Shown: positions 42,136 to 52,014, numbered from the stretch's first letter. The stretch is 64,000 nucleotides of DNA from Pseudanabaena sp. PCC 6802 (GCF_000332175.1 NZ_KB235914.1:4433793-4497792), one strand, 5' to 3'. Notes: generated from the sequence alone by a model not told the origin. Program-made: numbers and translations.

Positions 42136-44082
42136 TTAGCCGATCTCCTCTAATTGCAATAGATAGAGTCTGGCTGTAACTTTGGCAGTTTTGACGATGC
42201 GCTTTGCGATCGCAGCGGTCATCCATTCTGCTCGTACAAGTGCGTTCAGCTTATCGACGTGCGATGCGTCGTTTTTGCCGTGATATGCTAAAAACGATAC
42301 TTGTGACTCATTGAGAGCGAGGCTCTGCTGAATCCGATCTGCCCACTGGCCAGCTAGCTTATTACCCAATCCCTCGATAACAAACATGCTACCAATTAAG
42401 TCGATTGGATCGCTTTGGGAAGCTTGGTTAAAGATAAAAGCTGACAAAGCCTCGCTTCCAATATTCTTTTCCGCTTGGAGAATATTGGATAAATCGCCAC
42501 CCACTGACTGATAATTTTGTTCTAGCATTAGGAAGTCGCGATGCTCTACTTGGGCGTGACCGATAAAAGTCGATCGCATCTGAAAATCGGTCATATTGGA
42601 GGCAGCCCGTGCCATCCAGCGGGCACCTTCTACTACTTGGGGGCGCAAATTAATTAACAGGGCTTTGTAGTCTGGCAGAGTGAATTCACCGCGCTCGAGC
42701 CGACGTACTATAGGCACGGAATGGATGCGACGCTCAAATTCCAACCAAACTTGTGCCAATTGTCTGATTAGATACGTCGATACGGTTTCTCGCTCTAAAA
42801 TACTATTGGAGATATAGTAGCGATCGGCGTAGGGATCTTGAGATATGGCTTTATCCTGGCTGTTACTCTGGGAGAGTTCATTTTGCGCGATCGCTTGACT
42901 ATTTACCTCCATAGATGAATTAGATGAATTCGGCGAATTGACTAAAGGAGTGCAGGATTCCACGACGCTCAAGAGCATGTAGGCAGTGGTAAAGCGACCG
43001 CTTTCGGGAATAAAACAGAAAATTTTTTGTCCAACCTGCAATTTGCCAGAATTAAATAGTTCCTCCAGCATCAAATAGATAGCGGCGCAACCCGTATTCC
43101 CCCTCGTGTAGAGATTAGTGAACCACTTATGCTCGGGGATCGTACAGTCTGCCATTTCCAGGAGTTCCACAATCTGACTGCGGAAGAAATGCGAAGAGTA
43201 GTGACACAGCAACCAATCGATTGTGCTTGGATCGACTCGCCCCTGGTCGATTAAGCGCAGCCAACCTTCCACGCCTAACTTAAGCACATCGTCAAGCAGT
43301 CGAATATTTTGACGCAGGTCGAGCGCTCCCGACTTAGCTGCTTCCACATAATCGGAATATTCCATCCAGCTACGTTTTGCGCTCTCATCATCAAATCCAG
43401 CATACATGCACACAGGATAAGCATTTGCATGGGAAATTAGTTCGATCCATTCCACCTTGAGACTAATGCCATTGGGATTGGGGCGATCCTGAATTAACAT
43501 CGCTCCAGCTCCATCTGACAGCATCCAGCGCAAAAACTCAGTGTCAAATGGTAGTGACTTCCCTGCCCGTACATTTTCCGCAGCTTCAAAGCGGCTGTGC
43601 TTAAATAGACGCGATGGCATTTCCGCTGCTACAGCGATCGCATTGCGTTTCTGTCCTAATGCCACCTGATTTGTCGCATACTTCAGCGCGGATATTCCCG
43701 CGCAGCACACGCCATGCGTAGAGGCAGTTTCTAAAGGCAAGCATTCTGATAGCTCCCCATGTACCATACTGGCAAAACTGGGAACTAACTGGTCTGCCCA
43801 GGTGGTGGCAGCGGCAAGTAAATCGATTTCCTTTGCATCGCGATCGGCCAGCGCGAGAGCATCGCGTACTGCTAGTGCTGCCATTTCACTGGTGCGATGC
43901 GTGGTATTTTGCTGGCGATCTAGGGCATAGTAGCGCTGTTGGATGCCATTGCTTTTGAGAATGCGAGAACGTACTTTGGAAGGGCGATCGCCAATTTTCC
44001 CGAGAAAGTCTTCCATCTCATCGTTGGCTATAGGGTCGTTGGGCAGAAATTTCCCAATGCTGTTAATGTAGGCGGTATGCAT
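42136..44082 (-). CDS. ketoacyl-ACP synthase III fused to a haem-oxygenase-like diiron oxidase
   Basis: 648 residues. Residues 1-375 are a FabH-like thiolase fold with the Cys-His-Asn triad visible: Cys127 in HGVCCAGISAL, His294 or 298 in LLCHYSSHFF, Asn329 in YTRGNTGCA. A Ser/Asn/Gln-rich linker covers ~378-412. Residues ~420-648 are an iron-containing redox (haem-oxygenase-like diiron) domain with candidate ligands Glu485, His509 and Glu513 (HAQVEH), Glu570 (FVIEGLG), and His601, Asp605 and His608 (HGKNDASH, the H-x3-D-x2-H motif). KAS III enzymes condense acyl thioesters; the diiron domains of this fold, as in UndA, oxidise or decarboxylate fatty acids or amino acids. A specialised lipid product is likely (inference). 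Confidence 0.85.
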   Translation of the reverse strand: MHTAYINSIGKFLPNDPIANDEMEDFLGKIGDRPSKVRSRILKSNGIQQRYYALDRQQNTTHRTSEMAALAVRDALALADRDAKEIDLLAAATTWADQLVPSFASMVHGELSECLPLETASTHGVCCAGISALKYATNQVALGQKRNAIAVAAEMPSRLFKHSRFEAAENVRAGKSLPFDTEFLRWMLSDGAGAMLIQDRPNPNGISLKVEWIELISHANAYPVCMYAGFDDESAKRSWMEYSDYVEAAKSGALDLRQNIRLLDDVLKLGVEGWLRLIDQGRVDPSTIDWLLCHYSSHFFRSQIVELLEMADCTIPEHKWFTNLYTRGNTGCAAIYLMLEELFNSGKLQVGQKIFCFIPESGRFTTAYMLLSVVESCTPLVNSPNSSNSSMEVNSQAIAQNELSQSNSQDKAISQDPYADRYYISNSILERETVSTYLIRQLAQVWLEFERRIHSVPIVRRLERGEFTLPDYKALLINLRPQVVEGARWMARAASNMTDFQMRSTFIGHAQVEHRDFLMLEQNYQSVGGDLSNILQAEKNIGSEALSAFIFNQASQSDPIDLIGSMFVIEGLGNKLAGQWADRIQQSLALNESQVSFLAYHGKNDASHVDKLNALVRAEWMTAAIAKRIVKTAKVTARLYLLQLEEIG

Positions 44083-44209
44083 ATAAAGATCGTAGTATTT
44101 CAGGGGATGGCGGGCTCAGGTAGCGCTACTGCAAGCTCGTTACTTCTGACTCTATGAGTTTTATAGCTAGATCGGTATGTGGAGTGTGCCAGTTTCAGGA
44201 ATGTCATAA

Positions 44210-44322
44210 TATAGCGGTTTTCACTTGAGAACGGGTTTTATTTTTGGGGTGAAGGGGTTCCACCCCTTCTTGGGGGCAACGCCCCCAAACCCCCTACTCT
44301 TTCTGATCTGAAAACCGCTATA
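44210..44322. repeat. 113-bp palindromic element, copy 4
   Basis: Starts TATAGCGGTTTTCACTTGAG and ends GATCTGAAAACCGCTATA, with the same GGGGTGAAGGGG and GGGGGCAACGCCCCC interior as the other copies. Confidence 0.9.
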
Positions 44323-44453
44323 GTGCGTCAAGAAGCTAGAGAGATGCACAAGAGACAAATAATCGCCTTGACGTTTCGCCATCAATTCTTAAAAAATTAA
44401 TAAGAATATTGCTATGTAGTCTAGAAAACAAGATAGGGCAAAAATTAGCACCC

Positions 44454-44459
44454 TATAAT
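44454..44459 (+). promoter_or_regulatory. possible -10 box of the phosphoketolase cluster
   Basis: TATAAT 36 bp upstream of the xfp start and 17 bp before GGAGG (44477-44481). No convincing -35 hexamer is found at the right distance, so it is only a suggestion. Confidence 0.3.
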
Positions 44460-44494
44460 AGACGCAAAGTATTTTTGGAGGATTAATCGCAATT

Positions 44495-46933
44495 ATGGTA
44501 GCAACTCCTCAAAAGCCCAATATTGACATGTCATCGATTAGCGCGTTTGGAATGGCGCGATCGACAGTTGAGGGAACTCCTCTTAGCTCCGAAGAATTGC
44601 GCAAGATCCATGCATTCTGGCGTGCAGCTAACTATCTAGCCGTTGGCATGATTTACCTGCGCGATAATCCTTTATTGAAAGAATCTCTGAAATCAAACCA
44701 CGTTAAACTCCGTTTGTTGGGTCACTGGGGTTCTAGCCCTGGCATCAGTTTTCTCTACACTCACCTGAACCGAGTCATCAAAAAATTCGACCAGGACATG
44801 CTATTTATGGTAGGCGCAGGACACGGTGCGCCAGGATTTCTCGGCCCCTGCTATTTAGAGGGCAGTTATTCCCACTACTTCCCAGAGTGCAGTGAAGACG
44901 AAGTGGGAATGCAGCGTTTTTTTAAGCAATTCTCTTTCCCAGGTGGGGTTGGCAGTCACTGTACGCCCGAAACCCCTGGTTCGATCCATGAGGGCGGCGA
45001 ACTGGGCTACAGCCTTTCCCACGCCTACGGTGCCGCCTTTGACAATCCCAACTTAATCGTCGTTGCTATGCCCGGTGATGGAGAGGCTGAGACGGCGGCT
45101 TTAGCAACCTCCTGGCACTCCAATAAATTTATCAATCCCATTCGAGATGGCGCGGTATTGCCCGTGCTGCACCTGAACGGCTACAAAATCAACAACCCCA
45201 CAATTCTCTCTCGCATCAGCCACCGAGAACTAAAAGCGCTGTTTGAAGGCTACGGGTACGAACCCTACTTTGTTGAAGGTTCCGATCCTGAATCGATGCA
45301 CCAGGCAATGGCGGCAACCCTGGATCGCTGCACTACCGAGATCCGCAACATCCAGCAGGAAGCGCGTTCTAGCGGGGTGGCAACTCGTCCCATCTGGCCG
45401 ATGATTGTGATGCGGACTCCCAAAGGATGGACGGGACCCGCCGAAGTGGATGGGCACAAAGTAGAAGGCTTCTGGCGAGCGCATCAGGTGCCAATGGGAG
45501 GGATGCACGACAATCCAGAGCACTTGCGTCAATTAGAAGAGTGGATGCGCAGTTACAAACCGGAAGAACTATTTGATGCCAACGGTGTGCTGCGATCGGA
45601 AATTAAGGATATGGCACCTACTGACAATAAGCGACTCGGCTCTACTCCCTATGCCAATGGTGGGTTGCTGCGGCGCGATCTGAAGATGCCTGATTTCCGC
45701 CAGTATGGAGTGCGAGTGGAAAAGCCAGGTACCGTTGAAGTCGAGAATACGAAGCCTCTGGGTGCGTTCCTGCGAGATGTCATGAAGTCTAACATGACTA
45801 ACTTCCGAGTCTTTGGTCCCGATGAAAATACGTCGAATAAACTCGGTGCGGTTTATGAAGTCAGCAAGAAGTTCTGGATTGCTGAGTATTTACCAGAAGA
45901 TGCAGATGGGGGCGAACTGTCGCCCGACGGTCGCGTCATGGAAATGCTGAGCGAACACACGTTAGAAGGCTGGCTGGAAGGCTATTTGCTCACTGGACGG
46001 CATGGGTTCTTCTCGACCTACGAGTCGTTTGCTCATGTGATTGATTCCATGTTTAACCAACACGCTAAGTGGTTGGAGATCTGCAATCGCATTCATTGGC
46101 GCGAAGAGATTTCGTCGCTGAACTTGTTGATTACTTCTACCGTGTGGCGGCAAGATCACAACGGCTTTACCCATCAAGATCCGGGTTTCCTGGATGTGGT
46201 GCTGAACAAAAGCCCGGAAGTGGTGCGGATTTACCTGCCGCCAGATGTGAATACGTTGCTGTCAGTTGCGGATCATTGTTTGCGCAGCAAGGATTACATC
46301 AACGTAATCGTGTCGGATAAGCAAATGCATTTGCAATTTCACGACATGGACGCAGCGATTAAAAACTGCACGAAAGGTATTGATATTTGGGAGTGGGCTT
46401 GTACGGACGAGGGGCACGAGCCGGATGTGGTACTGGCTACAGCAGGTGATATTCCAACCCAGGAATCGCTGGCGGCATCCTGCATCTTGCGGCAGCACTT
46501 CCCGGATCTGAAGATACGGTTTATCAATGTAATCGACCTGTTTAAGCTGCAACCGGATACGGAGCACCCCCACGGATTGAGCGATCGCGACTTTGACAGT
46601 CTTTTTACGCTGGATAAGCCCATTATCTTTAACTTCCACGGCTATCCCTGGTTAATTCACCGCCTTACCTACCGCCGCACCAATCATAAAAACCTGCACG
46701 TGCGGGGCTATAAGGAAAAAGGCAACATCAACACGCCGTTAGACTTGGCAATCTGCAACCAGATCGATCGCTTTAGCATTGCGATCGACGCGATCGACCG
46801 GCTGCCCCAACTGAAAGTAGCAGGTGCCCATGTGAAAGAGATGCTCAAGGACGAACAGATCTCCTGCCGCAACTATGCCTACGAACACGGTATCGATCGC
46901 CCCGATGTGGTGAACTGGAAGTGGCCTTACTAA
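44495..46933 (+). CDS. xfp: xylulose-5-phosphate/fructose-6-phosphate phosphoketolase
   Basis: 812 residues, full length for the family. [39 protein letters not shown] and the thiamine-diphosphate motif [20 protein letters not shown] are diagnostic, followed by [15 protein letters not shown]. It splits xylulose 5-phosphate (or fructose 6-phosphate) with phosphate into acetyl phosphate and glyceraldehyde 3-phosphate (or erythrose 4-phosphate). GGAGG precedes the start by 13 bp. Acetate kinase in the same cluster can take the acetyl phosphate and make ATP. Confidence 0.97.
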   Translation: MVATPQKPNIDMSSISAFGMARSTVEGTPLSSEELRKIHAFWRAANYLAVGMIYLRDNPLLKESLKSNHVKLRLLGHWGSSPGISFLYTHLNRVIKKFDQDMLFMVGAGHGAPGFLGPCYLEGSYSHYFPECSEDEVGMQRFFKQFSFPGGVGSHCTPETPGSIHEGGELGYSLSHAYGAAFDNPNLIVVAMPGDGEAETAALATSWHSNKFINPIRDGAVLPVLHLNGYKINNPTILSRISHRELKALFEGYGYEPYFVEGSDPESMHQAMAATLDRCTTEIRNIQQEARSSGVATRPIWPMIVMRTPKGWTGPAEVDGHKVEGFWRAHQVPMGGMHDNPEHLRQLEEWMRSYKPEELFDANGVLRSEIKDMAPTDNKRLGSTPYANGGLLRRDLKMPDFRQYGVRVEKPGTVEVENTKPLGAFLRDVMKSNMTNFRVFGPDENTSNKLGAVYEVSKKFWIAEYLPEDADGGELSPDGRVMEMLSEHTLEGWLEGYLLTGRHGFFSTYESFAHVIDSMFNQHAKWLEICNRIHWREEISSLNLLITSTVWRQDHNGFTHQDPGFLDVVLNKSPEVVRIYLPPDVNTLLSVADHCLRSKDYINVIVSDKQMHLQFHDMDAAIKNCTKGIDIWEWACTDEGHEPDVVLATAGDIPTQESLAASCILRQHFPDLKIRFINVIDLFKLQPDTEHPHGLSDRDFDSLFTLDKPIIFNFHGYPWLIHRLTYRRTNHKNLHVRGYKEKGNINTPLDLAICNQIDRFSIAIDAIDRLPQLKVAGAHVKEMLKDEQISCRNYAYEHGIDRPDVVNWKWPY

Positions 46934-47006
46934 ACCACAGATAGGTCAGGAGGAATAAAATTAGCGCAAGACTTCGTATCGCGAACTGACTTTCTGGAGG
47001 TATGTT

Positions 47007-48032
47007 TTGAAGATCGCATTTTTCAGTACCAAATCCTACGATCGCCAGTCTTTTGAGGCGGTAAATGCCAGCTATCAGCACGAATTGACGTTTTTCGACG
47101 TTCAACTCAACGAAAAAACTGCCGTATTAGCGGCGGGGTTCCCCGCAGTTTGTTTATTTGTCAATGATACGGCAGATGCAGCAGTGCTGGACGTTCTTGC
47201 TTCTTGTGGGACTCGCTTGCTGGCACTGCGATCTGCGGGGTTTAACAACGTCGATTTGCAACGGGCAGCAGCGTTAGGCATAAAGGTAGTGCGCGTGCCT
47301 GCCTATTCTCCCTACGCCGTTGCCGAGCATGCCGTTGCCCTGGTACTGACGTTAAATCGCAAGCTCTACAAAGCCTACAATCGCGTTCGGGATGACAACT
47401 TCTCCCTGGAGGGGTTGTTGGGATTTGACCTGTATGGCTGCACAGTTGGGGTCGTCGGTACGGGAAAGATCGGCATGGTGTTTGCCCGGATTATGCACGG
47501 ATTCGGTTGTTCGCTGTTGGGTTACGACGCTTATCCCAATACGCAGTTTGAAGCGATCGGCAGCGCTCGTTACGCATCCCTAACGGAGCTTCTATCTAAT
47601 TCCGATATTATCTCCCTCCATTGTCCCCTGTTACCCGAAACCCGCCATTTAATCAATACCAGCACGATCGCGCAAATGAAGTCGGGTGTCATGCTCATCA
47701 ATACTAGCCGCGGTGCTCTGATTGACACGACTGCCGCGATCGCGGGCATCAAGTCGGGCAAAATCGGCTATCTGGGAATCGACGTGTACGAACAGGAAGA
47801 CGAATTGTTTTTCCAAGACCTGTCAGACACTATTATTCAGGACGACACCTTTCAACTATTGCAATCCTTTCCCAACGTGGTCATCACTGCCCATCAGGGA
47901 TTCTTCACCCGCAATGCGTTGGAAAACATCGCCACCACCACCCTGTCCAATATTACCGATTTTGAGCGAGGTCAGTCGTTGCAGAATGAAGTTTTCGAGC
48001 GGCCACCTGCACCGCTAAAAGCAGTTGTTTAA
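47007..48032 (+). CDS. ldhA: D-lactate dehydrogenase (2-hydroxyacid dehydrogenase family)
   Basis: 341 residues from a TTG start; CTGGAGG lies 6 bp upstream, and the two-codon frame ATG TTT TGA at 47002 overlaps this TTG, so no ATG start exists. LdhA-type signature: LLALRSAGFNNVD, GCTVGVVGTGKIGMVFARI (NAD-binding GxGxxG), LINTSRGALIDT (catalytic Arg), DVYEQEDELFFQD (Glu) and ITAHQGFFT (His). It reduces pyruvate to D-lactate and regenerates NAD in the dark or without oxygen. It follows xfp by 73 bp. Confidence 0.93.
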   Translation: MKIAFFSTKSYDRQSFEAVNASYQHELTFFDVQLNEKTAVLAAGFPAVCLFVNDTADAAVLDVLASCGTRLLALRSAGFNNVDLQRAAALGIKVVRVPAYSPYAVAEHAVALVLTLNRKLYKAYNRVRDDNFSLEGLLGFDLYGCTVGVVGTGKIGMVFARIMHGFGCSLLGYDAYPNTQFEAIGSARYASLTELLSNSDIISLHCPLLPETRHLINTSTIAQMKSGVMLINTSRGALIDTTAAIAGIKSGKIGYLGIDVYEQEDELFFQDLSDTIIQDDTFQLLQSFPNVVITAHQGFFTRNALENIATTTLSNITDFERGQSLQNEVFERPPAPLKAVV

Positions 48033-48118
48033 AGAGACTGGGCTATCTCATCGGTCACAATCCACAGATCGATCTATGTTCTATTCCCCGTTCATAGCCA
48101 ACAGGAGAAAGCCCCAGT

Positions 48119-48199
48119 ATGTCCAGCACCGTTGCTAATAAGATTCAAATTGAAGACGATCGCACCGGAATTAATGTCGAAACCCTGATTCCATTTTAA
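48119..48199 (+). pseudogene. 5' remnant of a glycogen phosphorylase gene
   Basis: 26 codons: MSSTVANKIQIEDDRTGINV, then ETLIPF and TAA. The segment IEDDRTG-x-x-VETL is the conserved beginning of cyanobacterial glycogen phosphorylase, which normally continues with KRAF-x-DNL. AGGAGA at 48103-48108 is a plausible ribosome site. All later codons are missing, and pyruvate kinase starts 17 bp after the stop. It is either a leftover of glgP deletion or a short leader peptide that keeps its ribosome site. Confidence 0.6.
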
Positions 48200-48216
48200 T
48201 TAAATTTAAGGATCCC

Positions 48217-49644
48217 ATGAAACCATTGATCCACCGCACAAAGATTGTGGCGACGATCGGTCCGGCAAGCGATACCCCCGACACGATTCGGAAGATGATG
48301 CTGGCAGGAATGAACGTGGCACGGCTCAATTTCTCCCACGGTAAATATGAAGATCACGCCAAGCGGATCGAGCGGTTGCGCTCTATTTCGCAAGACCTGG
48401 ACTTGCCACTGCTGCTGCTGCAAGACCTGCAAGGCCCCAAGATCCGAGTGGGCGATCTGCCTGCTGAGGGTATGATGTTGCACGAAGGAGGCTCGCTCAC
48501 CCTGGTACCGATCGCCGAATACGCGGGACAACCCAACACGGTTGGCATCGACTATCCCTACCTGGCAGAAGAAGCCGAGTCGGGAACTCAGGTATTGCTG
48601 GACGACGGTTTGTTAGAGCTGTGCGTTGAGGGGGGCGATGGTAGTGCCGTTCGGTGCCGGGTAGTAGAAGGCGGTTTACTTAAGAGTCGCAAAGGGGTGA
48701 ACTTGCCAACGCTGAACCTGCGCTTGCCTTCAATGACCGATAAGGACAAGCGCGATCTCGATTTTGGCATTGCGCAAGGTGTAGACCTCATCTCCCTCAG
48801 TTTTGTGCGCAAACCGGAAGACATCCAAACTCTGAAAGCATTGCTCGAGGAGAAAGGAGTCAATATTCCCGTACTGGCAAAACTGGAGAAACCCCAGGCG
48901 ATCTCCAACCTGGACGCAATTGTGCATGAGTGCGACGCGATTATGGTGGCGCGGGGTGACCTGGGTGTGGAAATGAGTCCGGAAAAAGTGCCCTCGATCC
49001 AGAAGCGAATTATCAAACTGTGCAACCAGAAAGGAATTCCGGTAATCACCGCCACCCAGATGTTAGACAGCATGATTCACAACCCCCGTCCCACCCGCGC
49101 AGAAGCTAGCGACGTAGCCAACGCGATCGCGGACGGCACAGATGCCGTGATGCTCTCTGGCGAATCTGCGATTGGCAGTTACCCGGTGGAAGCGGTCAAA
49201 ATGCTGGCACGCATTGCTGCTGAAGTGGAACCATCCATTCAGTTTATTAACTATCCACCCAACTGTAATGGCGATGCAGATGCCATCAGCGAAGCTTTAC
49301 ACGCGATTGACGACGCGCTGGATCTGCAGTGCATTGTCGCTTTTACCGAAACAGGTTATACCGCTAAGCTGGCTTCGGCAGAACGTCCAAAGGCTCCGAT
49401 TGTAGCCTACACTCCCGACCTGAAAATCTATCGCCAACTCAGCCTGAACTGGGGAGTTAGACCCGTTCTCCTGGAACAGGTTCAGTATAGTTTGTCCGAT
49501 GTACTGAACTACCTGGAAACCGATTTAATTCGGCGGCAGTTTGCAGCTTTCGGTGATAAGGTACTGATTATGGGAGGACTTCCTTTTGGGAAAGCAGGCG
49601 GCACGAACTTCCTCAAAATTCACACGATCGCGCGTAAGGAGTAA
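48217..49644 (+). CDS. pyk: pyruvate kinase
   Basis: 475 residues. RTKIVATIGPASDTPDTIRK, NVARLNFSHG, QDLQGPKIRVGDL, LAKLEKPQAISNLDAIV (catalytic Lys), DAIMVARGDLGVEM and TATQMLDSMIHNPRPTRAE are the canonical motifs. The C-terminal regulatory domain (~345-475) is present. It makes pyruvate and ATP from phosphoenolpyruvate. It lies between the glgP remnant and ackA in a same-strand cluster, with lactate dehydrogenase able to use the pyruvate. Confidence 0.97.
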   Translation: MKPLIHRTKIVATIGPASDTPDTIRKMMLAGMNVARLNFSHGKYEDHAKRIERLRSISQDLDLPLLLLQDLQGPKIRVGDLPAEGMMLHEGGSLTLVPIAEYAGQPNTVGIDYPYLAEEAESGTQVLLDDGLLELCVEGGDGSAVRCRVVEGGLLKSRKGVNLPTLNLRLPSMTDKDKRDLDFGIAQGVDLISLSFVRKPEDIQTLKALLEEKGVNIPVLAKLEKPQAISNLDAIVHECDAIMVARGDLGVEMSPEKVPSIQKRIIKLCNQKGIPVITATQMLDSMIHNPRPTRAEASDVANAIADGTDAVMLSGESAIGSYPVEAVKMLARIAAEVEPSIQFINYPPNCNGDADAISEALHAIDDALDLQCIVAFTETGYTAKLASAERPKAPIVAYTPDLKIYRQLSLNWGVRPVLLEQVQYSLSDVLNYLETDLIRRQFAAFGDKVLIMGGLPFGKAGGTNFLKIHTIARKE

Positions 49645-49650
49645 CCAACA

Positions 49651-49686
49651 ATGGCAATGCTGATTTTAATCCGGCACGGACTATGA
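49651..49686 (+). pseudogene. 5' remnant of a phosphoglycerate mutase/histidine phosphatase gene
   Basis: 11 codons, MAMLILIRHGL and TGA. LIRHG is the catalytic start of the histidine phosphatase superfamily (phosphoglycerate mutase begins MAKLVLIRHG). AAGGAG at 49636-49641 is a good ribosome site. The TGA overlaps the ackA ATG (ATGA). The rest of the gene is absent, so this is either a deletion relic or a tiny leader that couples ackA translation. Confidence 0.5.
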
Positions 49687-51044
49687 AAATACTGGTACTC
49701 AACGCAGGTTCGAGCACTCAAAAGAGTTCTCTCTATGAGATAGCAGGCGATCGGCTGCCGGATATCCCTCCAAAACCCCTCTGGCAAGCCGTTGTCGATT
49801 GGACGCACCATCAGGACTGCGCCGAGATTGAAGTCAAAACAGTCGCGGGAGAGGTTCGGCAGGAGAAAATCCCAACTCAATCACACCTAGAAGCGATCGC
49901 CCATCTGTTGGCAACGCTCTGGCAAGGTAAAACCGCCGTCATCGCGCATCCATCGGAAATTAACGCAGTGGGGCATCGGGTGGTGCATGGAGGACAGGAG
50001 TATTGCGAGACGGTCAGAGTGACTGATGCGGTGAAGGCGGCGATCGCTCGGCTCTCTACTCTAGCACCAGCGCACAATCCTGCGAATCTAGATGGGATAG
50101 AGGCAGTGGAGAGCATCTTAGGCAACAAAATACCGCAATTCGCTGTCTTCGACACTGCCTTTCACAGCAATCTCCCTGCCGCCGCTGCCATCTATCCTGG
50201 CCCCTATGCTTGGGTAGAACGGGGAATTCGTCGCTATGGGTTTCATGGCATTAGCCACCAGTACTGCGCTCGCCGAGCCGCTCAACTATTGCAGCGAGAT
50301 TGGCAAAACCTGAGGTTAATCATCTGCCATCTTGGTAATGGCTGTTCTCTTTCCGCTGTTCGGAACGATCGCTGTGTAGATACGACGATGGGATTTACCC
50401 CCTTAGATGGATTGATGATGGGAACGCGCTCTGGTGCAGTCGATCCGGGCATCCCGATCCACCTGATGCGTCAGGAGGGGTATACTATCGATCGCCTCGA
50501 TCGAGAACTCAACAAAGAATCTGGATTGCTTGGTATTTCAGGTGTCTCGTCAGATATGCGTCAGATTGTGGCAGCGATCGCCGCAGGCAACGAACGAGCG
50601 CAGCTAGCTCTAGATATCTATATTCATCGGCTATGCTCTGGTATTGGTTCTATGCTGGGGAGTTTAGGCGGTCTGGACGCGCTAGTATTTACGGCTGGTG
50701 TAGGCGAAAACTCGGCACTCGTACGTTCCCGCACCTGTGAGGCATTCGAGTTTCTGGGACTAGCTCTCGATTCACAACTAAATGAGAATCATCCAGTCGA
50801 TCTAGATATTGCCACTCCAGATTCCAAAGTAAGAGTTCTGGTAATCCATACTCAAGAAGATTGGGCGATCGCTAGAGTCTGCTTTTCAGAATTATTAGAC
50901 CTCTTGCAAATTAGCCAACTGAGGAGCCTTGAGAGCGTTCAAAATTGTAGAGACCAGCAATTAGATTGCAACGCAAACCAAAGCGGTGACGACGATTGCG
51001 ATAGCGTCCAGATAAGATGCGGAAGATCTTCAAGCGGCGATTAA
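49683..51044 (+). CDS. ackA: acetate kinase with IS-derived C-terminal extension
   Basis: 453 residues as it stands. MKILVLNAGSSTQKSSLYEI, VGHRVVHGGQEY, RRYGFHGISHQYCARRAA, CHLGNGCSLSAV, TPLDGLMMGTRSGAVDPGI and FTAGVGENSALVRSRT are the full set of acetate kinase motifs. The last native codons are cut at 50896 by an IS5-family element, and reading continues ~49 codons into the IS to a stop at 51044. The original end, SSE and TAA, is preserved past the IS at 51848-51859. The catalytic core is complete, so activity may survive. It converts acetyl phosphate and ADP to acetate and ATP. Confidence 0.93.
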   Translation: MKILVLNAGSSTQKSSLYEIAGDRLPDIPPKPLWQAVVDWTHHQDCAEIEVKTVAGEVRQEKIPTQSHLEAIAHLLATLWQGKTAVIAHPSEINAVGHRVVHGGQEYCETVRVTDAVKAAIARLSTLAPAHNPANLDGIEAVESILGNKIPQFAVFDTAFHSNLPAAAAIYPGPYAWVERGIRRYGFHGISHQYCARRAAQLLQRDWQNLRLIICHLGNGCSLSAVRNDRCVDTTMGFTPLDGLMMGTRSGAVDPGIPIHLMRQEGYTIDRLDRELNKESGLLGISGVSSDMRQIVAAIAAGNERAQLALDIYIHRLCSGIGSMLGSLGGLDALVFTAGVGENSALVRSRTCEAFEFLGLALDSQLNENHPVDLDIATPDSKVRVLVIHTQEDWAIARVCFSELLDLLQISQLRSLESVQNCRDQQLDCNANQSGDDDCDSVQIRCGRSSSGD

Positions 51045-51843
51045 CATGCTCAATGCCAACCCGTTGGCGCGCAAGTTGGCGGTTGAACGCTTTCTGCTCA
51101 GGCGTAAGCTGACCACCTTTCGGTTTCTTGTGGGGTAAGCGGCAGTAGAGATGCAGTTTCTGGATGCCTTGATAACCCTTGTCCTGCAAACTCTCGGTTT
51201 GAGGATGGAAATGGATGCCAGAAGCTTTGAACAGCTTGAAATCATGCCGTCGCCCCTTGCCGAAAAACGTACAGATAATCTGCCCAGTAAGAGCGTCAAT
51301 TATGAGTTGACATTTGAGCGTGTGCCCTTTCTGTTTGCCGCTATAAAAGGCACGTTGGTGCCGCTTAGGACGCTCAATGCGAGTTTCAGTCACATCAACG
51401 TCGCGACTGTAGGTATCCCAAAGCCCCGCACCAACTGGCGCTTCCCAGGTAGTCGAAAGCGACGTGAGCGGATTAAAGTCTCCTCTACCCAATGCACTAT
51501 TCGACAAACTGTAGACTCGCTGATGCCCCAACTAGTGGCGATGTGAAAGTAGGTGCGATATTCCCGCCAATACTCGAAGGCAACCAATATGCGGTCTTCT
51601 AGTCCGAGTTTAGGCTTGGCTCCAGGTGTTGGCGTTGCTCGCCACTCTGGTTTAAGCACTTTCACAATTGCTTTGAACGTATTAGTCTCGATACCAAATC
51701 GACGCTTAAAGTGTGCAGCAGGTAGGGTTTGCGCTATTATATAGTTCATCATCAGGACGCTTTTTCGTTATTGCTATGTCCTGATATTTTCCTATCTTGG
51801 GGTTCTTTGGCAACTCAACCTCAACCTAATCTGCAAGAGGTCT
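50897..51843 (-). mobile_element. IS5-family (ISL2-like) insertion sequence, second copy, 947 bp
   Basis: The same element as 26741-27688, in reverse orientation and shorter by one base. Ends AGACCTCTTGCAAATTAG and AGACCTCTTGCAGATTAG are intact, and ATT (50894-50896, 51844-51846) is the target duplication. Near identity to the other copy implies recent spread. Confidence 0.95.
50911..51752 (-). pseudogene. IS5-family transposase with one-base deletion
   Basis: Nearly identical to the intact gene at 26832-27674, but one T is missing from GCGATCGTTGATG (here GCGACGTTGATG, near 51400). This breaks the frame just before the first catalytic Asp (VDVTETRI). The N-terminal part then ends at an early stop and the C-terminal part is read in another frame. 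It cannot make full transposase. Confidence 0.92.
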
Positions 51844-51859
51844 ATTATCGAGTGAATAA
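51844..51859 (+). pseudogene. displaced native end of ackA
   Basis: After the ATT duplication the bases ATCGAGTGAATAA complete the acetate kinase frame as Leu-Ser-Ser-Glu-stop. Without the IS, ackA would encode 408 residues. Confidence 0.8.
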
Positions 51860-52014
51860 ATAATTTATGGTTGTCCGGTAATGGCGATCGCTATGCTAAT
51901 AGTAGTAGAGCGCAACTGAGAGCAGACTGTATTTTTACCGTTCTGGATAGGCGATCGAGGATAGGTGTTAAGCTGTACCTACCATGCAAATTTTAATTGC
52001 TGCAATCCCAGCTT

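Larger units (their letters stand above)
44083..44494. other. gene-free stretch upstream of the phosphoketolase gene
   Basis: 412 bp containing the 113-bp element at 44210-44322 and the divergent promoter regions of the KAS III fusion and xfp. No other gene is seen. Confidence 0.7.

Noticed and set aside
45230-45532. Open frames antisense to phosphoketolase
   Set aside because: Shadows of a highly conserved gene; no independent start signals.
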